From assembly GCF_001428045.1 (NCBI RefSeq), contig NZ_LMSD01000042.1, forward strand, positions 335,891 through 399,890: a stretch of 64,000 nucleotides of DNA, written 5' to 3'. The notes under the pieces were generated by a model that ran no database searches, was not told where the DNA came from, and was given only the letters and a program-made list of their open reading frames with translations. The translations under genes were made by a program, and so were the position numbers. Positions 9,272 to 17,803 of the stretch are shown piece after piece (within the stretch, counting starts at the first letter, position 1; the number at the start of each line of letters is the position of its first letter). This DNA is from Paenibacillus sp. Soil750. Its GTDB lineage: Bacteria > Bacillota > Bacilli > Paenibacillales > NBRC-103111.

Positions 9272-9313
9272 AAGAGGCCTCTCTCAAGTCGATTGACTTG
9301 GGAGGGGCCTCTT
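9272..9313 (-). terminator. Hairpin at the end of the hemerythrin gene
   Basis: AAGAGGCC/GGCCTCTT outer arms and CAAGTC/GACTTG inner arms form a long imperfect hairpin 12 bp after the stop at 9325. The T-run is poor on both strands. It is convergent with trhO and may serve both. Confidence 0.6.
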
Positions 9314-9324
9314 GGCTACCCTAC

Positions 9325-9867
9325 CTAACTAATCTGATCCTCGATCTGGTCCATAATCCGATCAATTAGAGGATAGACTAGCTCCTCCTCCAACGTGAAG
9401 TGCTTAAGCAGAATGAGGCAAGCCGTCAATAGCTCTGAAGCCATCACATGGACGAAGTCCATGTCGACCGGCACGCTCATGGCATTGACACCGTTGACGT
9501 ATGACTGTACGACTCTTTTGGCCAAATCATGATCCTGCTCCAACACATGCATGGACCGCGAAACAGAGATGGCCATCGTCGGATGTAAATATGATTGTAG
9601 ACTCGGGAATAACACTTGTTCTTCCCATTCCGAATGCTGCTCCAACTCCTCCACCAAGGATAGAATGCCGTCCTGAAGTTCGATCAGACGACACATCCCA
9701 ATTGAGCAATCATCAAGGGTGTACAAAGCTGCAGCTAGCGTTCGAATGTCGGAGAGCTGCTCACGCATTTGCACATGCTCCTCCTTCAAACGCTGGGCTA
9801 GCATTCTAAATTCACTAGGATTCACATTATCTGCCCGATTCGTTTGAATGCTCAAACGGTCACTCAT
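9325..9867 (-). CDS. Hemerythrin HHE-domain protein
   Basis: A 180-residue, helical protein. It has the expected carboxylate/His iron ligands in order: LKEEHVQMRE (His about 30), LEQHSEWEEQVLFP (His and Glu about 78-83), LEQDHDLAK (His about 113) and LLKHFTLEEELVYP (His and Glu about 160-165). This is the di-iron HHE pattern found in oxygen- or NO-responsive and iron-sulfur-repair proteins. GGAGGAGG lies 7 bp before the ATG. It is monocistronic. Small palindromes upstream (9893-9941) could be a regulator site. It is not a YtfE/ScdA because the N-terminal ScdA domain is absent. Confidence 0.88.
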   Translation of the reverse strand: MSDRLSIQTNRADNVNPSEFRMLAQRLKEEHVQMREQLSDIRTLAAALYTLDDCSIGMCRLIELQDGILSLVEELEQHSEWEEQVLFPSLQSYLHPTMAISVSRSMHVLEQDHDLAKRVVQSYVNGVNAMSVPVDMDFVHVMASELLTACLILLKHFTLEEELVYPLIDRIMDQIEDQIS

Positions 9868-9892
9868 TCGACATCCTCCTCCGAGTTTTTCG

Positions 9893-9941
9893 TAAGAAAA
9901 CTTTCTTCGTAAGCATTAACGCAAAGTTTCCTTAGAAACTT
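9893..9941. promoter_or_regulatory. Paired short palindromes upstream of the hemerythrin gene
   Basis: AAGAAA-AC-TTTCTT (9893-9906) and AAGTTTC-CTTA-GAAACTT (9924-9941) lie 26-74 bp upstream of the start codon. The spacing and dyad symmetry suggest a transcription-factor site, but the sequence does not fit a regulator consensus that I recognise. Confidence 0.35.
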
Positions 9942-9970
9942 GCCACGTAAGTATTCACATTGTAGGAAAC

Positions 9971-10014
9971 AGAAAAACCCCATACCGCATTATCATTGTA
10001 TGCGGCATGGGGTT
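9971..10014 (-). terminator. Terminator of the second chemoreceptor gene
   Basis: On the minus strand a long stem (AACCCCAT and CCGCAT arms, 9976-10014) is followed by five T. It lies 30 bp after the stop at 10044. Confidence 0.85.
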
Positions 10015-10043
10015 GTTAACATGCGAAAGATAATAATAACCTT

Positions 10044-12251
10044 TTAACGAATACGGCTCTCTGTCAAATGAAACTGATTCACAAGCAGCAACATAGATTG
10101 CGTTATTGCCCCTACATCACCCGTCGTTTGACGCACATGATGCATGTCTTGCAGGAGCTCTTTCACAGTATGCTCAACCTCCGCTGAGATCTGACGGTTC
10201 TCTTTGCTTACCGCTGCAATCTTCTCCATAAGTGCAACGACTTCCTCCACAACCTGTGTTTTCATGGTATCGTGAGCATTCGCCGTGCTAAGAATCTCAG
10301 ACGCCGCTGCAACAATTTGTGTTCCTTCTAGAACGACCTTTGTCCCTTCTTCCATCGAGATGAAAGCTTCATTCGCATGTCGTTCAATGTGCTCGATCGT
10401 CTCATTAATTTCCGTGGTTGATTTCTTGGTCAAATCCGCCAACTTGCGGATCTCCCCAGCAACGACGGCAAATCCTTTGCCATGTTCACCTACTCGTGCC
10501 GCCTCGATAGAGGCATTCAATGACAATAGATTCGTCTGCGCGGAGATTTCTTCAATGACTTTAAGCAGCTTCGGAATTTCTTGCGTCGTATGCAGGAAAG
10601 TTTGTATGGTTTGGTTCGTTTCCTCTACCTTCGCCGATATATGGGTCATCTTCTGACCAATACGTTCAACCTCATCCTGCGCAACTGCAATCTGCCCTGA
10701 AGCCTTCTGTTCCAGTTCCCGCAAGGTTCCGCTCATATTTTGCGTAGCGTCCTTCGCGACATCAATATCCTTCAGCTGTCCACGCAGCGAGCGAATCATA
10801 TCATGGATTTTCGTACTCATCCGTCCCGTTGATTGCTCCGTAGAACCTGTTGAGTCATTCATCCGCTCTTGGCTCACCTTTACCTCAGCAGCCGCTTGCT
10901 TCACTTGCAGCATGATGCCTTCCAAGGAATCAATCATATTATTGATCCATTTGGCCAAATCACGCGTCTCATCACCAGCGAACTCATCAACCTTCAGACG
11001 CTGCGTCAAATCCCCTTTACCTTCTGCATTAATTCGAATAAATTTATTAATTTGAGCAAGTTGTTTAGCAATCGGCTTACTTCCTTGGCGTCTAATTAAA
11101 CTTGCACCAATCCCGCCAAACAGTAGATTGACCCCCACCATAATTGCCGCGCCGACACCATTTGAAACATGTCCATTTAGCAGCCAGAAGCTACCCGTGG
11201 TAACAAGCAGCATGAGAACAATAAACCGTATTTGCAGACTGAACATCTTCCAATCGATCGAACGAATCCGGTAAACCTCTTCCAAATCGCCTTCACACAT
11301 CATTCCCCACACGTCCGGACAATGCGGCAACTGGAAGGTCACACCTTTTCCAATAACAGAAATATGACGATAATCGGAATATCCCGGGTATTCAACGAAT
11401 AGATTATTTCCCTTAGCAATTGTTCCTGCTACGCCTGGATGCAGCTGTCCCGTCGCAGGATCCGTGAAAACAAGCTCCAGCTCCGTATGCTCCTTGACGC
11501 CAACGATACCATAATCGGTGCGAACGCCGTCTTTCAAATTATCGCCATGGGTAAAGGTCAAATCTTCGAATCGGCTTCGCGATAACGCTGTTCCAGGAAC
11601 GATTTGCTTATTTAACCCAGGCTTCGCCATAAATAAATAGTTATCACCCGAATCGGGATACACATGTCCCGACTCGCGCTGAATCAGATCTCCGAGCACA
11701 TCGTTCGGTACGCGTCCACAAACGGCTCCTTTCCATTGCCCACCTACCATAATAGGTGAAATGAAAGCGATCGTCATCGCATCATGAAATGGCGAAGTGC
11801 TTGGGCCGATTTGGAGCGTAAGCGGGTCCGAGAAAGGTCCGAATAAGCATTTCACACCTTTGCGCGTTTCTTCCAAGCCTTTCCCAAGCACGCCTCCCGC
11901 CGCATACGATCTTCCCACATGCGCGTTGTGTGTGGAGTATACGACAGCAGCCTTTTCATTCAAAATGAATACTTCGGAGAAATCAGCTCCACTCTTCATT
12001 GCTGCTGTCAGGAGCTTTCCTACCACAGATGCATCCTTCGACGCAGACTCCTTCAACGCTTCAGTTCCCGTTAACTGTTCAAGCAGTCGATCCAAATTGG
12101 ACCAGTAGGCGATGGCCCAACCACGTAAAATTTCCGTTCTTGTGTGCGCAATTCCTTCGAAAATATGCTCAACATCTTCCTTGATATGACGATTCAGGCG
12201 GTAAGACCACCACAAAGGCAGACCTTTTCTAAACCCCAGCCAATCAAACAT
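10044..12251 (-). CDS. Methyl-accepting chemotaxis protein with N-terminal sensor lacking an upstream membrane anchor
   Basis: A 735-residue protein whose C-terminal 330 residues are a chemoreceptor signalling domain (QTNLLSLNASIEAARVGE, GFAVVAGEIRKLADLT). The N-terminal 340 residues look like a Cache/PAS-type sensor (SEVFILNEKAAVVYST, FGPFSDPLTLQIGPST), yet no signal peptide or hydrophobic helix precedes it. The only two membrane segments are close together at about 345-368 and 373-393, followed by a HAMP-like linker (INAEGKGDLTQRLKV). This predicts a cytoplasmic sensor in front of a membrane hairpin. A GTG at 12272 is in frame, but ATG 12251 has AAAGGGGTG at proper distance and is preferred. 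The ligand is unknown. Confidence 0.85.
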   Translation of the reverse strand: MFDWLGFRKGLPLWWSYRLNRHIKEDVEHIFEGIAHTRTEILRGWAIAYWSNLDRLLEQLTGTEALKESASKDASVVGKLLTAAMKSGADFSEVFILNEKAAVVYSTHNAHVGRSYAAGGVLGKGLEETRKGVKCLFGPFSDPLTLQIGPSTSPFHDAMTIAFISPIMVGGQWKGAVCGRVPNDVLGDLIQRESGHVYPDSGDNYLFMAKPGLNKQIVPGTALSRSRFEDLTFTHGDNLKDGVRTDYGIVGVKEHTELELVFTDPATGQLHPGVAGTIAKGNNLFVEYPGYSDYRHISVIGKGVTFQLPHCPDVWGMMCEGDLEEVYRIRSIDWKMFSLQIRFIVLMLLVTTGSFWLLNGHVSNGVGAAIMVGVNLLFGGIGASLIRRQGSKPIAKQLAQINKFIRINAEGKGDLTQRLKVDEFAGDETRDLAKWINNMIDSLEGIMLQVKQAAAEVKVSQERMNDSTGSTEQSTGRMSTKIHDMIRSLRGQLKDIDVAKDATQNMSGTLRELEQKASGQIAVAQDEVERIGQKMTHISAKVEETNQTIQTFLHTTQEIPKLLKVIEEISAQTNLLSLNASIEAARVGEHGKGFAVVAGEIRKLADLTKKSTTEINETIEHIERHANEAFISMEEGTKVVLEGTQIVAAASEILSTANAHDTMKTQVVEEVVALMEKIAAVSKENRQISAEVEHTVKELLQDMHHVRQTTGDVGAITQSMLLLVNQFHLTESRIR

Positions 12252-12425
12252 ACCACAACACCCCTTTATCACATTTAATGTGACTTTCTTTTACATTTGT
12301 CTTATTCGACAATATTATAGTGATTTTTCATGCAAATCAAGACAAATAACTGAAATTTTCATGAATTTTCCGAACATTAACAAAAAATTCATGAGGAATG
12401 TCGGTATTTTTATGTGTTAGCTATA

Positions 12426-12454
12426 TTGACATAATTTTCTGAAAAATTTAAAAT
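12426..12454 (+). promoter_or_regulatory. Sigma-A promoter of the ATP-grasp operon
   Basis: TTGACA at 12426-12431, 17-bp spacer, TAAAAT at 12449-12454. This is a near-consensus vegetative promoter. Transcription would begin near 12461 and give a leader of about 140 nt. Confidence 0.75.
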
Positions 12455-12460
12455 AGAAGA

Positions 12461-12601
12461 AAATACACATCTCCTCCAGCTTCTCACGTCATGTAAACTA
12501 ACAAATAAAGAACTTAGATCAGAAAGGAGGCCTGGTTTCTGCTTCGGGCCCTTAGCAACATGTAGCTTCCGAAAGCATATCGATGAAACCAGGGAGCTGC
12601 G
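12461..12601 (+). promoter_or_regulatory. Structured mRNA leader with possible Shine-Dalgarno sequestration
   Basis: CCTGGTTTC (12531-12539) pairs perfectly with GAAACCAGG (12585-12593), which overlaps the AGGGAG ribosome binding site (12591-12596). The loop holds a small hairpin GCTT-CCGA-AAGC (12565-12576). Further upstream CTCCTCC (12471-12477) could pair with a decoy AGGAGG (12525-12530). It does not match a riboswitch class that I recognise. Regulation is inferred only from the pairing. Confidence 0.4.
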
Positions 12602-14056
12602 ATGTCCAAACCTGAGAATCTGGTCACTACCCCTTATGATCCTCGTCCTTTTTTTGATGAGATGTTTATGAACGCCTACTCGGTTCGCCCTCATTATCAA
12701 AGTACCTTCCTTCAATTCATGTCGATGAAGACAGGTAACTTAAACAAACGCCAGACCGCTACGATGAAACGGATGATGGAAGAAGGTATTACTTTCACCC
12801 TCTATAGTCCCGATCAGACGGAGGCGCTAGAGCGCACACTCCCCTTCGATCCTATCCCTAGGATTATCCCGCAGGAAGAGTGGATAAAGCTCGAACGTGG
12901 ACTCAAGCAGCGCGTAAAGGCACTCAATTTGTTCCTCAAAGATATTTATCATGAGCAGTCCATACTGAAGGATGGGATTATTCCCAGAAAAATGGTACTT
13001 TCCAATTGTTATTTCCGACCGGAGATGATGCGTCTCTCGATTCCAAACGATGTGTATGTTACGGCTTCTGGGATTGATTTAATTCGAGATGAGCAGGGTG
13101 AATATTTCGTTCTCGAGGATAATCTCCGTTCCCCTTCTGGCTTCTCTTACCTATATAAAAGCAGATCGATCATGACGCACTTATTCCCTGAACTCGTGTT
13201 CAGTCATTCCATTCAAGATATTGAGCATAGCTTAAACGTATTTCTAACCGCGCTGCGCAAGCTGAGTCCTTCTGGCAAATCAGATCCTGTCATTGGACTT
13301 TTGACACCAGGCTGCTATAACTCCGCTTATTTCGAGCACACGTTCCTCGCTCAGCAAATGGGATTAGAGTTAGTTGAAGGACACGATCTGGTCGTCATTG
13401 ATCACAAAGTGTACATTCGCGGTATCAAAGGACTTCGTCAAATTGATGTTCTCTACCGCCGGATCGATGATGATTTCTTAGATCCACTCGCTTTCGATCC
13501 GAACTCGATGCTTGGGGTCGCTGGCATAATGAACGCCTATCGCGCAGGTAATATCAACATTGTGAACGCACCAGGTACAGGTGTAGCCGATGACAAGGCC
13601 ATCTATGCCTACGTGCCCGATATGATTCGATATTACTTGAATGAAGAACCTATTTTAAACAACGTACCAACGTATATTCTTTCGCGGCCTGATGAGCGAG
13701 CGCATGTCCTGGCGCATTTGCATGAAATGGTCGTGAAGGAAACTTCGCTATCTGGCGGCTACGGCATGCTAATTGGGCCTACGGCTTCTGAGAGCGAAAT
13801 CGCTGACTTCCGGCTCAAAATACTAGCTAACCCCGATCGCTATATTGCACAACCTACGATTCAACTATCCAGAGCACCTGTCATGATCGATGGTCAAATG
13901 GCAGCAAGGCACATTGATTTGCGAGCTTTTGTCATCGCGGGTGAAGACATTCAAGTGATTCCAGGCGGACTTACGCGTGTTGCTTTGAAAGAAGGCTCCC
14001 TCGTAGTGAATTCTTCGCAAGGCGGGGGATGTAAAGATACGTGGGTTGTTCGCTAA
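12602..14056 (+). CDS. Circularly permuted ATP-grasp type 2 protein (COG2308)
   Basis: A 484-residue cytoplasmic protein. The family signature is clear: a YDPRPFFDEMF-like start, VYVTASGIDLIRDEQGEYFVLEDNLRSPSG region, NAPGTGVADDKAIYAYVPDM, VVKETSLSGGYGMLIGP (a grasp-type nucleotide loop) and a C-terminal ALKEGSLVVNSSQGGG. This is the first gene of the widespread trio with an alpha-E protein and a transglutaminase, proposed from comparative genomics to form or modify peptide or amide bonds with ATP. The start is ATG 12602 with AGGGAG 5 bp upstream. The next gene begins 34 bp after its stop. The substrate is unknown. Confidence 0.93.
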   Translation: MSKPENLVTTPYDPRPFFDEMFMNAYSVRPHYQSTFLQFMSMKTGNLNKRQTATMKRMMEEGITFTLYSPDQTEALERTLPFDPIPRIIPQEEWIKLERGLKQRVKALNLFLKDIYHEQSILKDGIIPRKMVLSNCYFRPEMMRLSIPNDVYVTASGIDLIRDEQGEYFVLEDNLRSPSGFSYLYKSRSIMTHLFPELVFSHSIQDIEHSLNVFLTALRKLSPSGKSDPVIGLLTPGCYNSAYFEHTFLAQQMGLELVEGHDLVVIDHKVYIRGIKGLRQIDVLYRRIDDDFLDPLAFDPNSMLGVAGIMNAYRAGNINIVNAPGTGVADDKAIYAYVPDMIRYYLNEEPILNNVPTYILSRPDERAHVLAHLHEMVVKETSLSGGYGMLIGPTASESEIADFRLKILANPDRYIAQPTIQLSRAPVMIDGQMAARHIDLRAFVIAGEDIQVIPGGLTRVALKEGSLVVNSSQGGGCKDTWVVR

Positions 14057-14090
14057 ACGCAACCTACAATTCGAATGGAGGCCAAGGGAT

Positions 14091-15050
14091 ATGGTCATGA
14101 TGGGACGAACAGCGGAAGCTTTATTCTGGATCGGTAGATATTCGGAAAGAACGGAGAATCACGCGAGGCTGATCGATGTGTATTATCATATCCGTGAGGA
14201 CATGGAAGGCAGCAGTAAGCAATCCTGGAGCCGGCTCATCGATACAATCGGAGACCGTGCTGTTTTCTTAGAGCAGTACGGCAGCTTCACCGAACAACAT
14301 GTCCTTCAATACATTACGCTAGATAAAAATAATGCGAACTCCCTTCTTGCCTGCACGAACCATGCACGTGCTAACCTGCGAAATATTCGGGAGAAAATGC
14401 CATCCGAGTTATGGGATATTATGAATGGCCTCTATTTATGGCTAAAAGAAAAAGAAGTCCGCGATATCACGAATGATTCGCCTCATTTGTTCTATCGCTT
14501 CATCCGGGATACGCTATCTATGTTTCAAGGCTCGGCGACTTCCGTCATGCCTCGTCAGAACGAATGGCATTTCGTTGAAGCTGGGCGCTATCTAGAACGT
14601 GCAGAGAATCTGCTGCGTCTAATTCAATCGCTTTGTTCGGAATATGCCAAAGAGGACTTTTCATCCTATCCGCTCATGCTTGCGGTTTTGAAATCCGTCA
14701 GTGGATACGAATCGTATCGAAAAGAGTATGCGGATACGGTCAATTTGAATAGCATCATCAAATTTCTGCTTTTAAATGAAACTTTCCCTCGATCCGTTGC
14801 ATTCTCCATACAGTCTTTGGAGCGCTCGTTCAAGGGCATTCAATTGGATGATCCTGAACTCACCAACGCTGTGCATAAACTGGCCAAATTAGCAGGGAAA
14901 GTGAAAGCGAATTTGGCCTGCATGGACGAAGAGGATTTGAGATCAGGTAAATTAGAAGCGACATTGCAAACACTCCTCGACTCCTGTAATGGGATGGGGG
15001 TACGGATGTCCAAAGTCTTTTTTCCCTCTCGGGAGGAGGTTATCGCATGA
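14091..15050 (+). CDS. Alpha-E domain protein (COG2307)
   Basis: A 319-residue all-helical protein. The N-terminus MMGRTAEALFWIGRYSERTEN is the family hallmark, and HFVEAGRYLERAENLLRL is the internal repeat of it. A TTG at 14046 is in frame and would overlap the upstream gene. ATG 14091 has GGAGG at 14077-14081 with 9-bp spacing and gives the usual family start, so it is chosen. It is the second gene of the ATP-grasp operon. Its stop codon overlaps the next start by 4 bp (ATGA), indicating translational coupling. The role is unknown; it is thought to act as a partner of the ATP-grasp protein. Confidence 0.93.
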   Translation: MVMMGRTAEALFWIGRYSERTENHARLIDVYYHIREDMEGSSKQSWSRLIDTIGDRAVFLEQYGSFTEQHVLQYITLDKNNANSLLACTNHARANLRNIREKMPSELWDIMNGLYLWLKEKEVRDITNDSPHLFYRFIRDTLSMFQGSATSVMPRQNEWHFVEAGRYLERAENLLRLIQSLCSEYAKEDFSSYPLMLAVLKSVSGYESYRKEYADTVNLNSIIKFLLLNETFPRSVAFSIQSLERSFKGIQLDDPELTNAVHKLAKLAGKVKANLACMDEEDLRSGKLEATLQTLLDSCNGMGVRMSKVFFPSREEVIA

Positions 15051-15910
15051 AGAAGCTGGAGATCACGCACATTACTCGCTATTCCTACACCGATTCCGCA
15101 CAGGACAGTGTCAATGAAATTCGGCTAACTCCGTTAACGGACAATCGTCAGTCCTGTTATCACCATGCGATCACAACCGAGCCTGTATCGGCTTTCTTCA
15201 CCTATTCCGACTATTTCCACAACCGCGTGCACGCCTTTACGGTCAACAAGCTCCATCGCGAGCTCACAATCAAGATGGTCTCCACCGTTGTCACCCACGA
15301 AAATAATAACAATCCTGTCTCCCTTCGATCTTCTTATGAGGATAAGGCTTCGAGATACGGAGATGAGTTCCAGAATGAATACGCTGAGTATTTATTACCC
15401 ACCAGCTATACCGGGCTAACGCCTGAATTGAAAGCTTACTCCGATGCCATTGTCGATGATGGCGTACCCTTATATGATCTACTCCAAACCATCTATACCA
15501 CCATCAATCGCGACTTCACTTATGATGTTTCGGCGACCTCCGTACAGACCACAGTAGGCGAAATGTTGAAGCTGCGGCGTGGTGTTTGTCAGGACTACTC
15601 TCATTTCATGATCACCATTTGCCGCGAAAAAGGTATTCCAGCCCGTTACGTGAGTGGCTACCACTTCGTCGGTGATTTGCAAGGAGGCAGCGCGGATTTT
15701 ACGCAAGCCTCCCACGCATGGGTGGAATGTCTCATCCCCGGCTCTGGCTGGTTCGGGTATGACCCAACGAACAATTGCGAAGTGAACTGGCGCTATATCA
15801 AGCTTGGGCATGGACGAGACTATAATGATATCGTCCCTGTCAAAGGCGTCTATCGCGGCTCGGGCACACAGGACTTGGAAGTTATCGTGGATGTAAAGTT
15901 AGTGGAATAG
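15047..15910 (+). CDS. Transglutaminase-like cysteine protease family protein (COG1305)
   Basis: A 287-residue protein. The N-terminal beta-rich bacterial transglutaminase-like domain (ITHITRYSYTDSAQDSVNE) precedes the catalytic core with RRGVCQDYSHFMI (Cys), ASHAWVECL (His) and WFGYDPTNN (Asp), a complete papain-like triad. There is no signal peptide, so it acts in the cytoplasm. It may hydrolyse or form isopeptide bonds. It overlaps the alpha-E gene by 4 bp and ends the operon. The well-preserved triad predicts an active enzyme. The partner genes imply a shared peptide-modification pathway, which remains inference. Confidence 0.93.
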   Translation: MKKLEITHITRYSYTDSAQDSVNEIRLTPLTDNRQSCYHHAITTEPVSAFFTYSDYFHNRVHAFTVNKLHRELTIKMVSTVVTHENNNNPVSLRSSYEDKASRYGDEFQNEYAEYLLPTSYTGLTPELKAYSDAIVDDGVPLYDLLQTIYTTINRDFTYDVSATSVQTTVGEMLKLRRGVCQDYSHFMITICREKGIPARYVSGYHFVGDLQGGSADFTQASHAWVECLIPGSGWFGYDPTNNCEVNWRYIKLGHGRDYNDIVPVKGVYRGSGTQDLEVIVDVKLVE

Positions 15911-15944
15911 ACTTGCCTGCGGAATCGGTCTCCTCCTATTTGCA

Positions 15945-16140
15945 TTAACTGGAAAATGTACAGCTATTTACGAGAAATTCCTTCGAAAACTCGACTTAAC
16001 TGTAAAACATGTAGTTAAAATCGCCTATTTTGTTCCTATTAGCTAAAGTGATTAAAATTAACTTTAGGTTATCCAGCTGCTACTCAGCGTTTGAGCGAAA
16101 AAACCTGAATTTAACTGGAGAAAATCCATCTATTTACCTC
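15945..16140. repeat. Intergenic four-palindrome element, copy A
   Basis: Four degenerate palindromic units start near 15945 (TTAACTGGAAAATGTACAGC), 15996 (TTAACT...AGTTAA), 16037 (TATTAGCTAAAG) and 16111 (TTAACTGGAG). Unit 2 is followed by AATCGCC. The same order and nearly the same spacing occur in the element at 33635-33830. No ORF is present. Confidence 0.7.
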
Positions 16141-16162
16141 CTTCCCTTACCCCATGAACTCA

Positions 16163-16191
16163 AAAGGCACGGATCCGAGATCCGTGCCTTT
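16163..16191. terminator. Strong hairpin between convergent genes
   Basis: AAAGGCACGGATC and GATCCGTGCCTTT are exact 13-bp arms with a 3-nt loop. A short T-run is present on the minus side (CCTTTT). It lies 8 bp from the stop of the acetyltransferase gene (16199) and probably serves it. It could also stop readthrough from the transglutaminase operon. Confidence 0.85.
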
Positions 16192-16198
16192 CACTCTT

Positions 16199-17425
16199 TT
16201 AAAAAAAATCCGTCAGATACGTTGTACGCTCCGGAATGAATCGTTCCCATCTGGAGATCTCACCTGCGTCACCTTGCAGACGCCCAATGCGATAAAGCAA
16301 CGATGCTCGTTTGTAACCCATCAATAGCGCGGATAAGGTCTGGATATCACACGAGACGATATGCCGCTCTTCCTTTTTATCGCTGCCTACCTCGATAGCG
16401 AACGTTTGTTCCTCACTTAGTTTAACAACGTCATTCCCTTCACCCTGTCCTGGCTGAATTCGGAATATCCCGTTATTCCACTCCGCATGTCCGTCACTAA
16501 GCTGAAGATAAAACGGCTTGCCCTCGCTTACACCTTCCACAACCGCGTTAAAAGGATAACCCCTAAGAAACGCCGCAGCATCGACGATGCGTGCCATAAA
16601 ATAGGGAACGACCTCTTGCTTAATCCGAGGATCCGCCAATACAAAAGGCAACGGGTCGCCAAGCGGTGCCTGGCATACCACTTTGTCAATCATGGAGTCA
16701 TGATTGGAGATCAATCGCCATAGGCCACGATTCGCATCCTCCGTCAAGGCAATTAACTCATGCACAGTGAACACCTTATCCTTCACTTGGTAAATGATGT
16801 ACCCCTCTGGCTCCCCAGCAGCATTTCGATATAAGGTTACGATCCCTTTCTTCCTTTTAAAGACACTATTGCGCCACCAATCCCCCGTCCGCACGAGCAT
16901 GCCGTTAAAACGTTTGGCGTACGCCTCATAGATCGGATTCAGCACCGCCGGTTCCGCTTCAATCCGTTGGAGCGTGCTGCCCTCTGCAACCTCTGGCTTC
17001 GGCAGCTGGTGGGTAGCAATTTCATATCGCATGTATTCGATGTATGCCTCCCACCCGTACTTGCGATAAAAAGCAAATGCGAATGGTGCCAAGAAAGACA
17101 GAATCTGACCAGATTCTTTCATCGTTTGTAGTGCACGGGACAACAATTGACCGACCATTCCCTGCCGACGATATTCTGGCCAAGTCGCTACCCCCGCAAT
17201 ACCTCCCATATCAAAAGCTTTGCCGTTTACCCATGTTTCCAGCTCCAGAATTGTTAATTTGGCTGCTAATCGATCTTCAACAAAATATCCCAAGGTCTGT
17301 TGGGATGCCATTACAGCTAGTTTTTCATCCCGCTCCTCCGGCAAAACCGTATATTGAAAAGCAAACTCCGACAAGGCAAGACTGTCTTGAAAATCATCTT
17401 TTTTCAACAATCTGATGGGATCCAT
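16199..17425 (-). CDS. Eis-like GNAT acetyltransferase
   Basis: A 408-residue protein of the Eis family: two GNAT folds followed by an SCP2-like sterol-carrier fold. The first GNAT domain contains AGVATWPEYRRQGMVGQLL, the acetyl-CoA pyrophosphate loop (RRQGMVG). SFLAPFAFAFYRKYGWE is the conserved Eis segment. The protein ends in a tyrosine/phenylalanine-rich tail (TTYLTDFF), consistent with Eis, where the C-terminal carboxylate acts in catalysis. AGGAGG lies about 4 bp before the ATG. Eis enzymes acetylate multiple amines of aminoglycosides or polyamines. The natural substrate here is unknown. Confidence 0.88.
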   Translation of the reverse strand: MDPIRLLKKDDFQDSLALSEFAFQYTVLPEERDEKLAVMASQQTLGYFVEDRLAAKLTILELETWVNGKAFDMGGIAGVATWPEYRRQGMVGQLLSRALQTMKESGQILSFLAPFAFAFYRKYGWEAYIEYMRYEIATHQLPKPEVAEGSTLQRIEAEPAVLNPIYEAYAKRFNGMLVRTGDWWRNSVFKRKKGIVTLYRNAAGEPEGYIIYQVKDKVFTVHELIALTEDANRGLWRLISNHDSMIDKVVCQAPLGDPLPFVLADPRIKQEVVPYFMARIVDAAAFLRGYPFNAVVEGVSEGKPFYLQLSDGHAEWNNGIFRIQPGQGEGNDVVKLSEEQTFAIEVGSDKKEERHIVSCDIQTLSALLMGYKRASLLYRIGRLQGDAGEISRWERFIPERTTYLTDFF

Positions 17426-17803
17426 AGTGCCTCCTAGTTGTCCATTTACCTCTATTCTAACATGGAGAATTCAACATAATCCATACATACCCATTTTGAT
17501 CAATTTTCTTAAAAAGTGATAACCCTACAGACTCTCAAAGACGTATTTAGAGCTATTTTCCGAAAATCAGACGATAGTTCACCTAGCTTTTCGCTACTAC
17601 AATTAAGAAGCGCAGACATCTATCGAGTCTTAGAGTCAGCAAGAGTTTGTAATTCTGCGTAGTGGAGAGAATTCCCCAGACGAAGGAAGAAGGTGATGGT
17701 TTAACGTCGTAAGACACGAACGACCAACGATCAGCATGAATTATGCATCAGCTTATCATTCATTCCGAAACAAGGCGTTTATTATTTTAACAGGAGGTTT
17801 TTT
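17426..17803. other. Non-coding upstream region and long leader of the PL14 lyase gene
   Basis: No ORF is supported. It contains a GCAT-GAATT-ATGC hairpin near 17738-17752 and several loose direct repeats. The only good ribosome binding site is the AGGAGG directly before 17804. No riboswitch class was recognised, and no near-consensus promoter was found. Confidence 0.4.

Larger units (their letters stand above)
8997..9324. other. Non-coding stretch between trhO and hemerythrin gene
   Basis: No credible ORF. It contains two palindromic structures (9058-9097 and 9100-9160, listed separately) and the hairpin at 9272-9313. Convergent genes end on both sides, so this is a terminator and repeat region. 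Confidence 0.6.
12252..12601. other. Divergent promoter region and leader
   Basis: It holds upstream signals of the chemoreceptor on the minus strand and, for the plus strand, the promoter and structured leader of the ATP-grasp operon (listed separately). An inverted repeat ATGAATTTT (12361-12369) / AAAATTCAT (12384-12392) lies between them and could be an operator. Confidence 0.55.

Noticed and set aside
12270..12272. GTG start for the second chemoreceptor
   Set aside because: AAAGGGGTG is positioned for the ATG at 12251; the GTG has no site.
17426..17803. Riboswitch (c-di-GMP or other) before the PL14 gene
   Set aside because: No GACGCAAAGC core, GNRA-capped helix or other class-specific motif found; only a small GCAT/ATGC hairpin.
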